Shown one piece after another: positions 21,582 through 33,372 of a DNA stretch of 59,707 nt; the first letter of the stretch is position 1; every line of letters starts with the position of its first letter. The position numbers and the translations under genes are program-made. The notes below the pieces were generated by a model. That model did no database searches. It was not told the origin of the DNA and saw nothing but the letters and a program-made list of their open reading frames with translations. Origin of the DNA: Porphyra umbilicalis (Eukaryota; Rhodophyta; Bangiophyceae; Bangiales; Bangiaceae); assembly GCA_002049455.2 (NCBI GenBank), contig KV919161.1, positions 1-59,707 of the forward strand. Direction: 5' to 3'.

Positions 21582-22991
21582 ATGACTGCCGCCACCGCCG
21601 CCGCCGCTGCGGACCTGTCGTGGCCGCCCGTGACTTCGGTGGCGGACGCCCTCGGCGCGACGCCAACCGGGTAGCGCGCGGGCGTTGCCGAAAATGCCCC
21701 CGCCAACGGCGGCACCACGGACGCGTTGGTCTCCGCGCTCGCCGCCGCCGTGGCAGGCGGCGCGACGCCGGCGGTGCCCGCCACTAGTGACCGCCTCGCC
21801 GCCCTGACCGCTGTCCGCGCTCGTCACCCCGCCCCTGCCGCTGCCCACCGACGGCGCGACGTCACGACTGCCGCCGCCGCCGCCGCCACCGCCGCTGCCG
21901 CCGCTATCGCCGTCGCCGCCGCTTCTAGCCCCGCCGGTGACGGTGACGGCCGCCCTGCACGTCGCCCCCCGCCGCGTGAATGCCGCCAATGCCGCCGTTG
22001 ACGCGCCACTTTCGGCCGAATGCGGCGGGCGGTCCGGGGTGCACATGGTCAGGGGTGCGCCGTCGGCCGCCGCGGCGGCGGGGGCGGCGGCGGGTGGCGC
22101 CGTGGCGGGCGCCCGCTTTGCCGCGCTCACCACCACGGCAATGGTGCGACCCCTCCTCATCGCCGACGACGTGTCGACGCCCGTGCCGGGTTTCCCGCAC
22201 CCGCTGCTTGGTGGGCGTCGCCGCCGCGGGCCCGCCGCCCGTCGCCGTCGGCGGCGGCGGCGGCGGGGATGGAGGCGGAGTCCCTCCCCACCTCTCCCTC
22301 GTCCTTCCTGTCCCCGCCGCATTCGTCGCTCTCCTTCCGCCCGCGGGGCCCCCCCCCGCTGACCCGCTTCTGGCCACGGCGGCGCTCTCGACGCTCCTCA
22401 CGATTGCCGTTGTTCATGCGGCGTGCGCGGCTCTCACGCCTGCCTTCCCCGCCGTCGCGGCGTTGCGCGTCCCACCCCTCCATGTCGCCGTCACGCCGGC
22501 TGTGGCACTGCTGCGGGCGCTCGCCATCCACGATGGCGCCCTGTCGGTGGTGGCGGCGGTCGGGTTCTCCCCGCTTGCAGCCGCCGCCGCGGCCGCGCCG
22601 CCGCTTGATGGGGCGTTTGAGCAAGCCGCCGCCGGTACGGTTGCTGACGCCTGCCTCCCTCGCCTCGAAGAGGCCGCCGCCGTCTCCGCGGCGGGCCTCC
22701 TCGCCTCTGTCGTGCGGTTGTTGGAGTCGGCGGCGGGGGACCCCGCCGCGGCTGGCACGCCCTCCCTCCGCGTCCGCCTGGCGGGGTGCGCGGCGTTGCG
22801 CGCGGCGGCCCGACGGTCGGCCGGGGTGCAGGCGGCGGTGACCCGAGGGGGGGGTCCGAAGCGGCGGTGCTGTCGTTTGGGCGCGCGGCTCCGCAGCGGG
22901 GGGCCGACGCCTGAACGCGGCGCTGGCGGCGATGGACGTGCTGTCGATGGGGGAGGTCGACGCGGCGGCGCGGCGGCACCTGTCCAAGTGA
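21582..22991 (+). CDS. Hypothetical Ala-rich helical protein, frame broken
   Basis: Coding character is spread over three plus frames. The first segment (from the ATG at 21582) has motifs WPPVTSVADALGATP, then an in-frame TAG near 21672, then TTDALVSALAAAVAGGATPA. The second segment (about 21937-22200) has AALHVAPRRVNAANAAVDAP and AMVRPLLIADDVSTPVP. The third (about 22320-22850) is a long helix-rich stretch with ALLRALAIHDGALSVVAAVG, ACLPRLEEAAAVSAAGLLAS and LRVRLAGCAALRAAARRSAG. The end, in yet another frame, is AALAAMDVLSMGEVDAAARR, with stop TGA at 22989-22991. The repeated amphipathic helices suggest an armadillo/HEAT-like fold, which is my inference. Breaks lie near G runs and one nonsense codon. 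Function unknown. Confidence 0.45.
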
Positions 22992-23049
22992 GTGTTGTGT
23001 TTCTGTCTGGGGGGCGGGGGATTGTGCTGGGCGACGGAACGGCTGTGCC

Positions 23050-23150
23050 CGCAGAGGCCTGGGGGGGGGGGGGCGGGTTTCAGGGGCGGCGGCGGCGGCG
23101 GCGGCGGCGGAGAAGGTGGTGGTGGTGGTGGTGGTGGTTGTGGCGGTAGT
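23050..23150 (+). repeat. Trinucleotide microsatellites (GGC)n and (GGT)n
   Basis: A G run is followed by about nine GGC units and then about eight GGT units. Typical slippage-prone sequence. Confidence 0.9.
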
Positions 23151-23310
23151 CCGTAGTGGTCGCCAACGACATAGCCGCCAGCCAGCACAAAAAGCGTCCG
23201 ATTTGTTTGAGGACACCGTCGCAGTGATCGGAGTACGCGTCCCCGCCAGCGCGCGGCAAGTTTTTGCGGCGCTCAGCTGAAATACGGGCTTTTATCTTCC
23301 AATCCTATGT

Positions 23311-25342
23311 TTACTCGTTCTCTGCCTCAGCCTCCTCAATCAGACGAGCAACAGCCTCCTGTGCGCCACCCACAGTCTCCACATCCTCGTCGGCCAGCGC
23401 CTCCTCTTCTTCGCCGTCACCTACCCCCTGCTCCAATACACCATCCCCACGGGCACCAACCACACCATCGACTCGATTGCCACCAGCAATGGTGTTTCCA
23501 TCACCACCACCACTGCCATCTGGACAGCCGCGGCGCAGCATACCGACCATGTGGGCCTCCGCACACGTGGTGCGCGGCTGGAGAAGCACACCCCCGTAGA
23601 AGCGTCTAGTCTGCCGCTTGTTGAAAATGATGGCCTGGGTCTTGTCCGCGTGGTCGTCACTCAGGCGGTTCCGCGTCTTGCTGTGGACGCGGGAGCGCTG
23701 CTTTAAACTGCGCTCCCCGGCTGCGGACATGGGTGCAAGGGAGAACATCTGGGCAGCCACCGCTCGCAGCTCGGGTGGAGCGCCCTCGGCGTGCAAACTC
23801 CTTCACATGTGCGGCAGGGACAGCCTAGATGACTCCTCGACCGCACCTGTCCGCAAAAATGGGAAGGACCCCATCAATACTTGCGTCACCTGCATAACCA
23901 CGGTGACCTTCTCCTCCTCGGAGGCGGTCCGCACGAGTCGCTTGGCCGCTTTCATGCACACCGCCGCATCCGTCATTGTGTACGGCTTTACCGTCGATGC
24001 CCGCGACATCTCGCGGATTAGTACGAAGACCGGGTCGAGGTAGAAGGAGAGCACGTGGGCGGGAGAGAAGATGGTGGCGTACCGCAGCTTGATGAAGCCC
24101 CTGATCTCGTCACGGATGGACAATGGAAAGTTGGACGGCACCAAATATGCCTCCAGGGACAGGAAGCACGCGTAGACGTCAGAGAGGGGCGTGGTGTCGG
24201 CCTGTAGATAGTTGGTGATAGCCGACAATGTGCACAATACGGGCTCCCATTGGGCCACGTTGTCCCAGTCGTCGTTCTCCCTGACCGAGTCAAAAAGGGA
24301 GGGGGGGAAGTCCATGTCGTTGAACCTCTGCTTGGCCTTGAACAGTACCGTTCTAATCGAACCCCGATTCTTGAGAACACTGATCAGCAGGGAGACTGTT
24401 CCGGTCCACCTCGTTGGAGACAACAGCTTCTAAGCTGGCGGCTGCGGCGTCTCCGTCTGCTGCTGCTTGATGAGGTGGGCTCTCGGCAGGTGGTGATTGT
24501 GGAAGAACTTGGTCAGCACGGTGCAGAAGGAAGCGAAGCGCAAAACGGATGGCATCTTGATGATATCGCGGCAGAGGTTGCTTAACGCGTGCGCAGCGCA
24601 TCCGTACGCAAAGGAGAACACGTCGGCTTCCAGAAGCTTAGTCCGCGCGCTGCGGTTGACGTTCGGAGAGTTTGTCACAAAGCCTGTGTTGTGGAAAGTC
24701 TGCCACGACTCCTCCGCGGCGCCCTCGACGAGACACAGCTGCTCCTTGATCTTGTAGACTAACGTGTCCGCCGACTATCGGCGCCCCGCAATCCGGAACG
24801 ACGACACGCAGAAAGGGAGTGGAGCACCGAACAGAACACAGTTGCTCCCCGTTTGGACCGGTCCACCCGTCGCACTGGTAGCACCCGCCTACGAGCGACG
24901 TAAGCACCGCGCGCATGAAAGCGTCAACCTTATGAAAAACAATATTGACGTACTTCGACGACATCAGATTCCGCGACAAGGGGCGCCACGCCTCCCCAAC
25001 GAGCTTGGACCAAAATGCAGCCCACTCCTCCTCGTCGGTGCAATATCCAAAATTTCCGCCAGACGCGAACACAGCCTCCGCGTACGCCACATTCACCGCC
25101 TCGGCGTGGGCGGCGGACATCGACATGTAGTAGGCGCTGGTAGTGGCGACCGATGACGCCACAGACCTAGCCGATCCTCCAGGTGCCGCCCCCCCCCAAG
25201 TTGCGCCCACCCCCGCCTCAGTGGCCGTCAGCTTCCCGTGCGCATCAGCATTATTGGTCTTGAATTTGGTGCACAACAGCAGGTGGGCCTTGTAGCGACC
25301 GGCCTGATGCGACATGCGTACCATGCATGCTCGACAGGTCAT
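23311..25342 (-). pseudogene. hAT-superfamily transposase (BED, DUF659-like, dimerisation domain), inactivated
   Basis: hAT transposases move DNA elements with 8 bp target duplications. Reading from 25342 on the minus strand, the order of parts is right: a BED-type zinc finger start (CRACMVRMSHQAGRYKAHLLLC); a central domain with CDGWTGPNGEQLCSVRCSTP, matching the SDGW block of the DUF659 region; then KLLEADVFSFAYGCAAHALS and HNHHLPRAHL; a helical region; and the C-terminal dimerisation domain SAAGERSLKQRSRVHSKTRN. At least three lesions break it: a frameshift near 24775, an in-frame TAG at 24430-24432, and a frameshift near 23800. The tail after the hAT domain is acidic. It is clearly dead as it stands. 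No terminal inverted repeats were found around it. Confidence 0.8.
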
Positions 25343-25524
25343 TTGACGTGCGCTCTTGTCGATAACATAGTACGCAGCACACTCCGCCGGCCGGCGACCA
25401 CGCTTGCGGGGACGAGGAAGGCAAGGACCGTCCTCTGTCGCGGGTCCCGCTGAAGGAGCACTTCCCCCGGGGATCTCGCTGCCTACGAGTGCGCCAGTCG
25501 TCGCATCGTGGCTGCTCCCAAGGA

Positions 25525-25552
25525 AAGGAGGGGGGGGGGGGGGGGGGGGGAG
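25525..25552 (+). repeat. Long poly-G run
   Basis: An essentially uninterrupted run of more than 20 G residues, one of the longest in the window and a likely site of assembly error. Confidence 0.95.
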
Positions 25553-25780
25553 TCCATAGCATAGGCAGCGGTGGTGTTGTCAAGGGAGTTGTGGCTGTGT
25601 CGGCGGTCGATGAGAGTGTAACGATGACCGTGACCCCCGGTCCAGGACACGCTCTGAGTTTGTGGCGCCGAGTTTGTGGAACCACAATGTGGCGCCACAT
25701 GGCTTTGGGCCATGACTCTTGCTCGTCGGTGCACACCGGCAGTGTCAGGTCTCATCAGTGTAAGCAGGAGAATGCCCATG

Positions 25781-25847
25781 TGATTTAAATCATGAGACCC
25801 TCCGGGTAAATGATTTAAATCATTAAAATCAGCATGATTTAAATCAT
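25781..25847. repeat. Three copies of the palindrome ATGATTTAAATCAT (first copy partial)
   Basis: Perfect 14 bp copies at 25810-25823 and 25834-25847 and a 12 bp core at 25781-25792. A related AT-rich patch lies at 19376-19455. Confidence 0.85.
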
Positions 25848-26176
25848 AAAAAAAGCACCTCCCATCTCTGCGTCTTTGTGTGGTCAGCATGGGACAGGCA
25901 CCCAGTCTTGACACAAAAATGATATACGAGAGCACGATATGGGTGCTACTTGAAGCATGTGGCGAATATTGAGGGTGCTACTTGGGGCGTCGTGAGGGCG
26001 TTTGGGCTGCCTATTGGGGCGTCAGTAAGGCGTCTTATCCATCGCGCGCCCCTGACGCCCCCGAAATAGGGGCGTCGTGTGCAACCCTAGTCTCTTCACG
26101 AAGTCGGCCCATGACGACGTCGATACAAATATGAGCACCGCCCCGGACCTACACAAAGGTACTGTGCCTGGTCGAT
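25848..26176. other. No gene; inverted GACGCCCC repeats
   Basis: Around 26020-26085 the sequence has several GGGGCGTC/GACGCCCC words forming an inverted pair around CGAAATA. No ORF is recognised. Confidence 0.4.
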
Positions 26177-26220
26177 TTTCCCAGGCCTTTAGGACAGGGT
26201 GCTCTCAACGTGTAGTGATG
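26177..26220 (-). repeat. Solo end of the 0.63 kb dispersed element
   Basis: Matches the right end of the three full copies (CCTTTAGGACAGGGTGCTCT, then GTGTAGTGATG), then homology stops. Confidence 0.75.
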
Positions 26221-26965
26221 TTGTGCGGCATGCTTTCTGCGGCCAATTCGTGACAGGAATCGAGCACACACACGGAGGCAGGTCCTGCGCACATGTCGCA
26301 GATGGCTCCAACACTGTTACGCAATTTTTTTGGGGGGGATTATTTACTGTCTGGTACGTGCGGTCTTCTCCAGAGACGATACGGCAGACAGCCTGGTTTC
26401 TGGGATGCCAATCGCCCGCCATGGCTTCTCTATGTAATGTTACTCGGTCCCCCTCCCGTATTTGCTGTAGAATCACACTGCAGATAAATTCTGCGGCCAA
26501 CCTACACGACTGCGTGCGGCATATTCTCTGATTTCTAAGCCGTACGATATATTGCCATGTGCTCATGTCAAAACATCGAGCATGCCTTTCAACAGGGTCG
26601 TGGGGTCGTACGGCGAGTGACACACTGGAAAGCCTTGCTATGTTTTGCTCGGTTTTTTCCATACACGAGCCGTGCGGTTTCTTCTGAAATCATCTTGGGT
26701 GCGCTCGCAAAGAACATCGGAGGTATGGCATTGGGACCTATTCATTGTTTTTTCTTCGAGCGCATCGTATTAGATGCACCTCCAACCATTATGAAGGAAA
26801 GAAAATGCGAAGACATGGAACGATGGTTTTACCTCTCAGCGCGGAAGGTAGTGAAAAGAAATCAAACGCACACTATGGGAACAATCACCAATCAAAATAG
26901 ACCGCCTTCACAGAGGGTGGCCGCCAATATCTACTGCACGCCAGCCGGGACATTAAGAGGCATGT
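26221..26965. other. No gene recognised
   Basis: Moderate GC with short frames on both strands and no motifs. Lies downstream of the unknown gene on the minus strand. Confidence 0.4.
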
Positions 26966-27663
26966 TCAGTCGGCCTCTTCGTCAGACAAGTCAAGGTCCC
27001 GCACTTCAAGGTCCTTCAGTTCATCGTGCATGGACTGAACTATGGCTTTGCGTGCTTCTGCGCTCTCGGGTCGCAGGTACTTGGGATAACCTTTCGATTC
27101 GATGTAGCGCTTCAGACACAGCGCACCCGCCGTACGTACTGAGGTCCACACCTCGCTTGGTTTCATCAGGAGCAGCTCGGCAATGATCCCAGCCGCTGTC
27201 TGAGAAAGGTCCAAAAGACGCTCCGTCCTTGTATCGCTTTTCTTGAGGATCAACTGGTAGCCGATGTTACTGTCCTGTACGATTGGGTCGGAGAAGCCAT
27301 CATCTGCCCCTCCCCCAGCAGTGGATGCTGGAGTCGACACAACGCGCTCGATCGAGGCACGCTCCACTTCCGAGTCCATGTACACATCCAGAGTTCTGTA
27401 ACCGAGTAGTCGGGCAGAGTTTCGGCGGCGGTTTAGAAGGGGATATGAGAAGCCGCCTTCTCCACGGTCCTCTGCATCAGCATGCGTAGGTAGCGATTCC
27501 CGTCCTTGTTAGGGCCGTGCAAGTGCCCAAAGGGCACCATCCAGGAGATGCAGTCGAGTTTGAAGGCGCCCCCATTGGGTGCAGTACTGGCAGAGTCGGA
27601 TGCATTGGCAGAGGTGGCGCCCATCCTACTGATCTTGCGCAGCTGTGCCTGCCCGTACTTCAT
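26966..27663 (-). CDS. Hypothetical protein, probably two or more exons; paralogue at the window end
   Basis: Two coding blocks on the minus strand. The upstream block (27433-27663) begins MKYGQAQLRKISRMGATSA and contains WMVPFGHLHGPNKDGNRYL and RMLMQRTVEKAAS. The downstream block (26966-27385) has QDSNIGYQLILKKSDTRTE, LLDLSQTAAGIIAELLLMK, and ends in an acidic tail DLDLSDEEAD before the stop at 26966. The gap of about 50 bases and a frame change could be a short intron or a frameshift. No catalytic motif is recognised. The last ~37 residues have a clear paralogue at 59597-59707, so this is a family, probably repeat-borne. The gene may extend upstream beyond 27663. Confidence 0.5.
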
Positions 27664-28800
27664 AAAGATAATGCATACTGTGTCCTGTGCTCAAACCACA
27701 CGGCCGATGGTCAAGCAGGTAACCACGAGGATCGTTAGAAGCCGCGTGGAAAAAAGAAAAGGGTTTACATCGTTCGTCGTCATCTCGAGCGTCCCACTTT
27801 CCCCCATGACTGCCTCGCTCCGGCCCCCAACGTACCCCGTAATCTTTCCACTTTGACGCATGAAAAGCGCGTGCAGTACCGTCTTCGTCGGGAGTGGATG
27901 TAGGCGTCATCAAACTCCTCCACTGTCATCGCTCGCCACAATAGACGCAGTGAGTGGGAATTCTCGCACAGAGCCAGAAGAACAAACAGCACAAGGGGGT
28001 CGATGGTCTACCGAACGACGATCGGTGTGACGGACCGCATGTCGATGGCCGACATGCTGCAGCAGTGACATGCCCGCAGAGACCTTCCACAGCGAGAGAG
28101 GGAGGAGCGAGAACAAATGAGAGATTGTCTGCCGGATAACCGAGATCAGACGGGTTGATCGAGATCATGAACTTCCTACATCATCGAGGGAGCTGTCTGA
28201 CGTGTACTGAATGCCTAGACTATCATGGCCCCCACACGACAACTGTGTCCCTTTCGGATGCCTGCTACAGTCTTTCTTCATTGTTGTGACATCCTTTCTT
28301 GGGCATGGTGCCTAGTAACAGCACAGCTTTGCGCTGCCGTGAGGGCCGATCGAGCTGTCTTCTGCACTAAAAACCGAGGCTACTTTCTTGCCACAAAGGA
28401 TGCCCAGCATTGGAGAATGACTGTACGAGCCACGGAGGGGTAAGACGCGGGTGCCACTTGAATTCAAAAGTAAGAGGAAGAAGAACTGAGGACAAGTAGT
28501 CATCGGTCTGCACACAAAATTGTACTTATTCCACCCTCTAGCAGCAGCTGTCAGTCCGGCTGCATTGCTCGTCGGACTTGATCTCCTGGTATTCGGTCAG
28601 ATTCTTCGGCCGACGACTGCAGACGTCGCGGCCGGTTGAGGCGGCGTTCGCCACACACCTCGGCGGCACCCTCGCTGACCCCTACATGTAGAGGTCTGTG
28701 TCACTCGGCGGGGTGAACGGGCGCGGCACCGAAGAAACGCCCAGCATGCTGACGCCATCCTCTTTCCGCGTGCGCGTTTCCTCCCCCAGACACACCTGCC
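27664..28800. other. No gene assigned
   Basis: May hold upstream exons of the minus-strand gene at 26966-27663. A minus-strand stretch around 27640-27860 is open in two frames, but neither is convincing. 28100-28800 shows nothing. Confidence 0.4.
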
Positions 28801-28859
28801 CACCAGAACTCCCGTCACTGCAGCCGAGTGCCCTCGAGGACACTCGTGCTCATTTCCAG

Positions 28860-30150
28860 AGGGAGCGCGCCGGCCGCCTACGCTCTGTGCACGCAGCAGG
28901 ATCCCCATAAGGGGCTCCCAGCTCGGCACTGCAGCGAGGCGGGCCGGCCCTTGCGCGCCGACGCGGCCCGCAGCACACCGCCCGACTCGGGCGGTCGTCG
29001 CTCGGTGGCGAGGGTGACTGTGGTACGTGCGGCCGTCGTCGCCCCTGCTCTTTGCACGTAGCGGGTTCCCCAATCGGCGTTCCCAGCTCTGCACTGCAGC
29101 GGGGCGAGCAGGCCCTTTCGCGCTGCGGCCGCTCGCAGCGGACCGCATCACTCGGGCGGTCGACGCTTTGCGGTGGGGGTGACTGTGGTGCGCCCGGTCG
29201 TTACCCCAGCTCTTGGCACGCAGCGGGAGCCGCGATCCAGACTCCCCGCTCGTCCCTGCCGCAGGGAGGACAGGCGCTGGCGCGCTGACGCCGCCCGCAG
29301 CGGACCACCGAACTCGGGCGCTGGACGGTCGGCAGCGGACGTGGCTGCGCCGCTTCCTGCGGTTGCCCCGGCTCTTCACACGCAGCGGGTTCCCGGCTCG
29401 CGGGTTCCAGCTGTGCACTGCAGCGGGGCGGGCATGCCGTTGCGCGTTGCGGCCGCTGGCAGTGCTGTTATCGGCGCTGCTGCGCGGCGACCAGGCCGTG
29501 GCGCGCCGCCGCTGCACGCAGCGGACCCCCAGACTCGGGGGGGTCACCGCTAGGCGGCGAGGCGAGTTGTGGCGCTTCTGGCCGTCGCCTCGGCTCTGCG
29601 CCCGCAGCCGGTTCTTTCATCGGGCTGCTATGCTTGGGGCAGCAGCGGGGCCACAAGGCCTTGGCGCGCCGCCACCGCCCACAGCGGACCCCCAGACTCG
29701 GGGGGATCACCGCGCGGCGGCGAGGTGAAAGGCGGCGCTTCAGGCCGTCGCCCTTGCTCTGCGCCCGCAGCCAGTTCCCCGATCGGGGTGCTGTGCTCGG
29801 CGCAGCAGCGGGGCGGGCAGGATCTTTCGCGCGTCCGCCGCCCGCAGCGAGCTCCCCGACTCAGGGGGTCGCCGCTCGGCGGCGAGGCGGGCCGTCGCGC
29901 TACCCGCCGTTGCCCCGGCTCTGTGGCCGCAACCTGCTCCTCGGCCGGGATTCCGCGCTCGGCACTGCAGCGTGGCGACAAGGCCCGCGCGCGTCTCGGC
30001 CGCCCGCAGCAGGCCCCACATCTAGCGGGGTCGCCGCTTGGCGGTGAATTTCCTGTCAGGCGACAGGCCATCGCCCCGGCTCTGTGGCAGCAGCCAGTTT
30101 CCCGATTTAGGCTCCGCGCTCGGCATCGCAGCAGCGTGGTCAGGCTCTCG
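28860..30150. repeat. Tandem array, ~160 bp period, about 8 units
   Basis: A recognisable core (CCCCGGCTCT, then CGCAGC, then a CAGCGGGGCG-like stretch some 55 bases on) recurs at about 28878, 29041, 29204, 29362, 29586, 29750, 29911 and 30070. Spacings are about 163, 163, 158, 224, 164, 161 and 159, so the period is mostly 158-164 with one long unit. Units are diverged. Long ORFs run through on both strands, but the period is not a multiple of three and varies, so a protein repeat is unlikely. Confidence 0.75.
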
Positions 30151-30975
30151 CGAGCTGTTGCAGACGGGGCGGGATTGCGTGATCCCCATGTTGCACAGGC
30201 GCGACGGCGTTTGGTGTTAGTGGCGACGGTCATGCGTTTAGCACGTAGCCAGCGCGCCACAAGGGGGGGCATTCGCGGTGCAACAGAGGCCCTGGTAAGC
30301 CGTCCATTCCGGCGCGCGGGAGGCCACACAAGCGAGCTGACAAACATTGCGAGCCCCACAAACTCAGCGGACAGTGGGGCGGGGGAAAGCCATGTCTGAC
30401 ACCACAGCGCCCTATGTCTGTGGGTGACCTGATCACTCTGGCTGTCGATTTTGGACGCAGTGGTCAGCGCGCACGGAGAGGTTCTGTGACGTTGCAAGCT
30501 CGTCCCAGCGATGGGTCGCAAGCGCGTGTCTGGCCGTGGCGGCGCCAACGCGCCTGGTGGAGGCGCTGCACCATGCGTGGTGGCCTCTTTACCCGTACCC
30601 CTGTCGCCTGCGGAGGTATTTGCAGCTGCTCTTCATGCGACACGCACGGAGACCACGGCTCACGGCCCGACGCTGGGGTAAATAGAAATGGTTCTGGCCG
30701 CCCTTGAGTTTTCAGGTCACGTTACACCTCCCCCGGCTGACGTTTGTGACCGATTGCTGGCTTGCCGACGCTCTGGCGGCAGCTCTGTACTATTGGACGG
30801 TGTCCTTGCAGCCGCTGTCAGTAGTATTGCTTGAGGCGATATTGACGCTGTAAAGAGGGCGGGCAAAATTTATCGTCACGGGACTGAAGGCCCATGGCTG
30901 TCGCCAGCCGGCCACGAAGACACGACTGCGGCCACGGCGCCAGACGCGCTCGCCACGGCCTCACCACGGGCACAG
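30151..30975. other. No gene recognised
   Basis: Flank between the tandem array and the plus-strand pseudogene; nothing supported. Confidence 0.4.
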
Positions 30976-33372
30976 TTGCCGCCGCCCGCATCGACTATTG
31001 TGGACGTGCGTATGGCGACAGCGGTGCACGGTGAGCACAACCAGCCTCGTCAATGTGCCGTGTCCCGCCGTCTACGGCACCCTCCGGCGCCGTATGTCAT
31101 GGGCAAGGGGAAAGGGCCTGCCCAGGACCAATCGTGGCGCAAAGACGTTCGCCGGCCGCGTTCACCTGCGCCGCGCCGGCTGGGGTCTTCGAACAGACAT
31201 TCACCTTCTTTCTCATGGCGTTCAGGCTACTACCCGATGGCAGGGGGGGCATCAGGACGCAGTCGCTCTACGTCTCCTGAGCGGTCCAGGCAGCGAACGC
31301 GATCTTCGGCTCGCACTTACGGCGGCGGCAACATCCTGTGGTTTCCTCGCCTGACGCTCGGTCCTTTCAAGTCGCTGCCGCTGGACGAGACGGATCTGGC
31401 GTCGCTGGATGATGGCTCTCGCCTGTCGAGAGCGCTACTAGACGGTGTTTTCCACTGGCTATCGACTCGCGTGTGGGCGGTGCCTCCCACGAGCGCGGGG
31501 CTCAGGTTGGTGTGCTCTACGGTCGCAGGCGAGACGCTTCGCGCCGCCAGGGGCTACTTTGACAGCGCCAGTCGCGGAGTGGAGAAGATGCGGTGCCACT
31601 CAGTCTTCTTCGCGGGCACGATCGTGTTGCCCTTCATGTCAGGCTCGTCTTGGTCGGCTGTCATCATCAACGGCTTAAACGCCGTCGTGCCACAAATGCG
31701 GCAAGCGATGGGATTGGAGGTGGTCCTCGCCAAAGCAGCGACGGCGGCGGAGATGGTGGTCATTTTGTCTGAGCAGGACGAGAACGCGTCGTACGACGTC
31801 GCCTACATCAGTTGCATCTACCGCATCCTGGCAACCACTTTTGCCAACGTGCACATCAAAGGAAGGGGCGCCCGCAAGAACGCACGCGCTATAGAGCGTG
31901 TTCTCGGCAGAGCTCTCCCCGTTGTGGTGCGCCGTCTGCCCTACCCCACAAAGTTATTTTGATGGGTCGAGAACATTATTTCGTACCTGGCGTTCTACAT
32001 GTCGGCGCACCCGACGGGTGCGGCGCGCCTGCGGTCAACAGGCAAACTTTGGGCGCAGTTGGCCCCCCTGGCCGAAGCGCGGCAAGCGGTCCACGACTTG
32101 GTGAATGCGCAGCGGCGGCGTGACGACTCGGTGGAGAACAACGCTGCAGCTGTGTTACTCTGTGGGGCAAACCTATAGGGTGAGAACTCTATTTCAGATG
32201 ACGACACCTCGGGGGGGACCCCACCACCACCGCCAAAGCCGGATGGCGGCAATCACGACGGCAGCGGCCCTTCGCCGTACAGAGGCAGTAGCGGTGGCAA
32301 GCCGCTGCTAGGACGCCACGACGAGCAGGGGTGCGGCAGTGGCGGTCAAGGAGGTGGCGCTACCGGTGCGTCGCCCGGGGCCGGCGCCCGCAACGTCCGC
32401 ACGGAACGGTTTTGTGGCATCTCAAACTGTCGAGCGAACATTTTGGCAGTCGGCGCGTCACTTGCGGCCCCCTGCGGCCGCAACGGCGGTGGTCGTGACG
32501 ACTCGCTTGCTCGGCTGGCTCATGAGCCGGTTGGCCCGGTCGAGCACTTCCTCGCTGGCAGGGAGGACGACCCCAATGACCATCGACGCTCGGCCAGCAA
32601 CCACCCTCACGAGGTAGGCCGCCGGAGTTCCGAGCACGAGCAACTGCTAGGCAACACGGCATCGCATGCGTTCGGCCACCGGTTGAGCGCGGTCTCTCAT
32701 GGCTCTTCAGCGGCAGCGCATCATGCTTTCACTAACCGTGCGACGAGCGGTAGGTCTTCCCTCCGCGCCGGATTTGTGTTCTTTTGCCGCGCTGCGAGGG
32801 TTTTCCGGTCAGAAGCTCCATCTACAGGCTCGCCTGCGTTTACCTGGACGGTCCCCACTTTTTATTCGCCCGTGGAGAGGTGCACTTCGGCCAGCGCAAG
32901 ATGTGCGGGTTCGAAGATCATGACAACTGCCGCACACTTGGGCAGAGAAAGTGACCAGTCGCTGTCCCCTATTTTAGTGGCTGCTCGCGAGTCGACCGTC
33001 GCTAGCGCCATGTTCGGCATCCAGGCAGCACCAAAGCCTCTGCATTGTAACCCGCTCATGGGGCTGCACAGACGACGTGAAGAAGAGCATCATGGTAGCA
33101 GTCTTTCTCATGCGGATGAAGACCAAGAAGTTGCCCAGGACAGGGGGGAGTGGCACCGCCCAGGCCTGCCAAAGCTGGTCGATGAGCGTCGTCGAGCTCC
33201 AGACGACTGCGGGAACAGCGGCGCCGGGCAGAGCAGCACCAGTGTCTTTTCTACCGCAAAATCGCATCAAAAGATGCGAGGTCGAGCATCAAATGATGCG
33301 GTGCCGGAATCCCCGTTTTTGGGGCATCTGAGTGGGAAGTCGAGCACTTTTGCACCTACGAATGCACGCTGA
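30976..33372 (+). pseudogene. Decayed gene with an Ulp1/C48 peptidase-like region, two in-frame stops
   Basis: One plus frame stays coding-like for 2.4 kb but is interrupted by TGA at 31960-31962 and TAG at 32176-32178, with good protein on both sides (before: KGRGARKNARAIERVLG; between: ENIISYLAFYMSAHPTGAAR; after: RTERFCGISNCRANILAVGA). A segment at about 31350-31680 resembles SUMO/ubiquitin-like (Ulp1, C48) proteases: LPLDETDLASLDDGSRLSRA, then a block ending SGSSWSAVIING in the position of the usual HW-S-L-VVI motif. If so aligned, the catalytic His is Ser here. An RS-rich stretch (about 31150-31320) precedes it. Ulp1-like genes are often carried by eukaryotic DNA transposons. The family call is tentative; the stop-broken frame is certain. 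Confidence 0.45.

Noticed and set aside
28860..30150. Long Arg/Ala-rich ORFs on both strands as a repeat protein gene
   Set aside because: The repeat period varies and is not a multiple of three, so frame is not kept between units.
28860..30150. Possible CRISPR array
   Set aside because: Units are diverged, ~160 bp, and lack short identical repeats with unique spacers.
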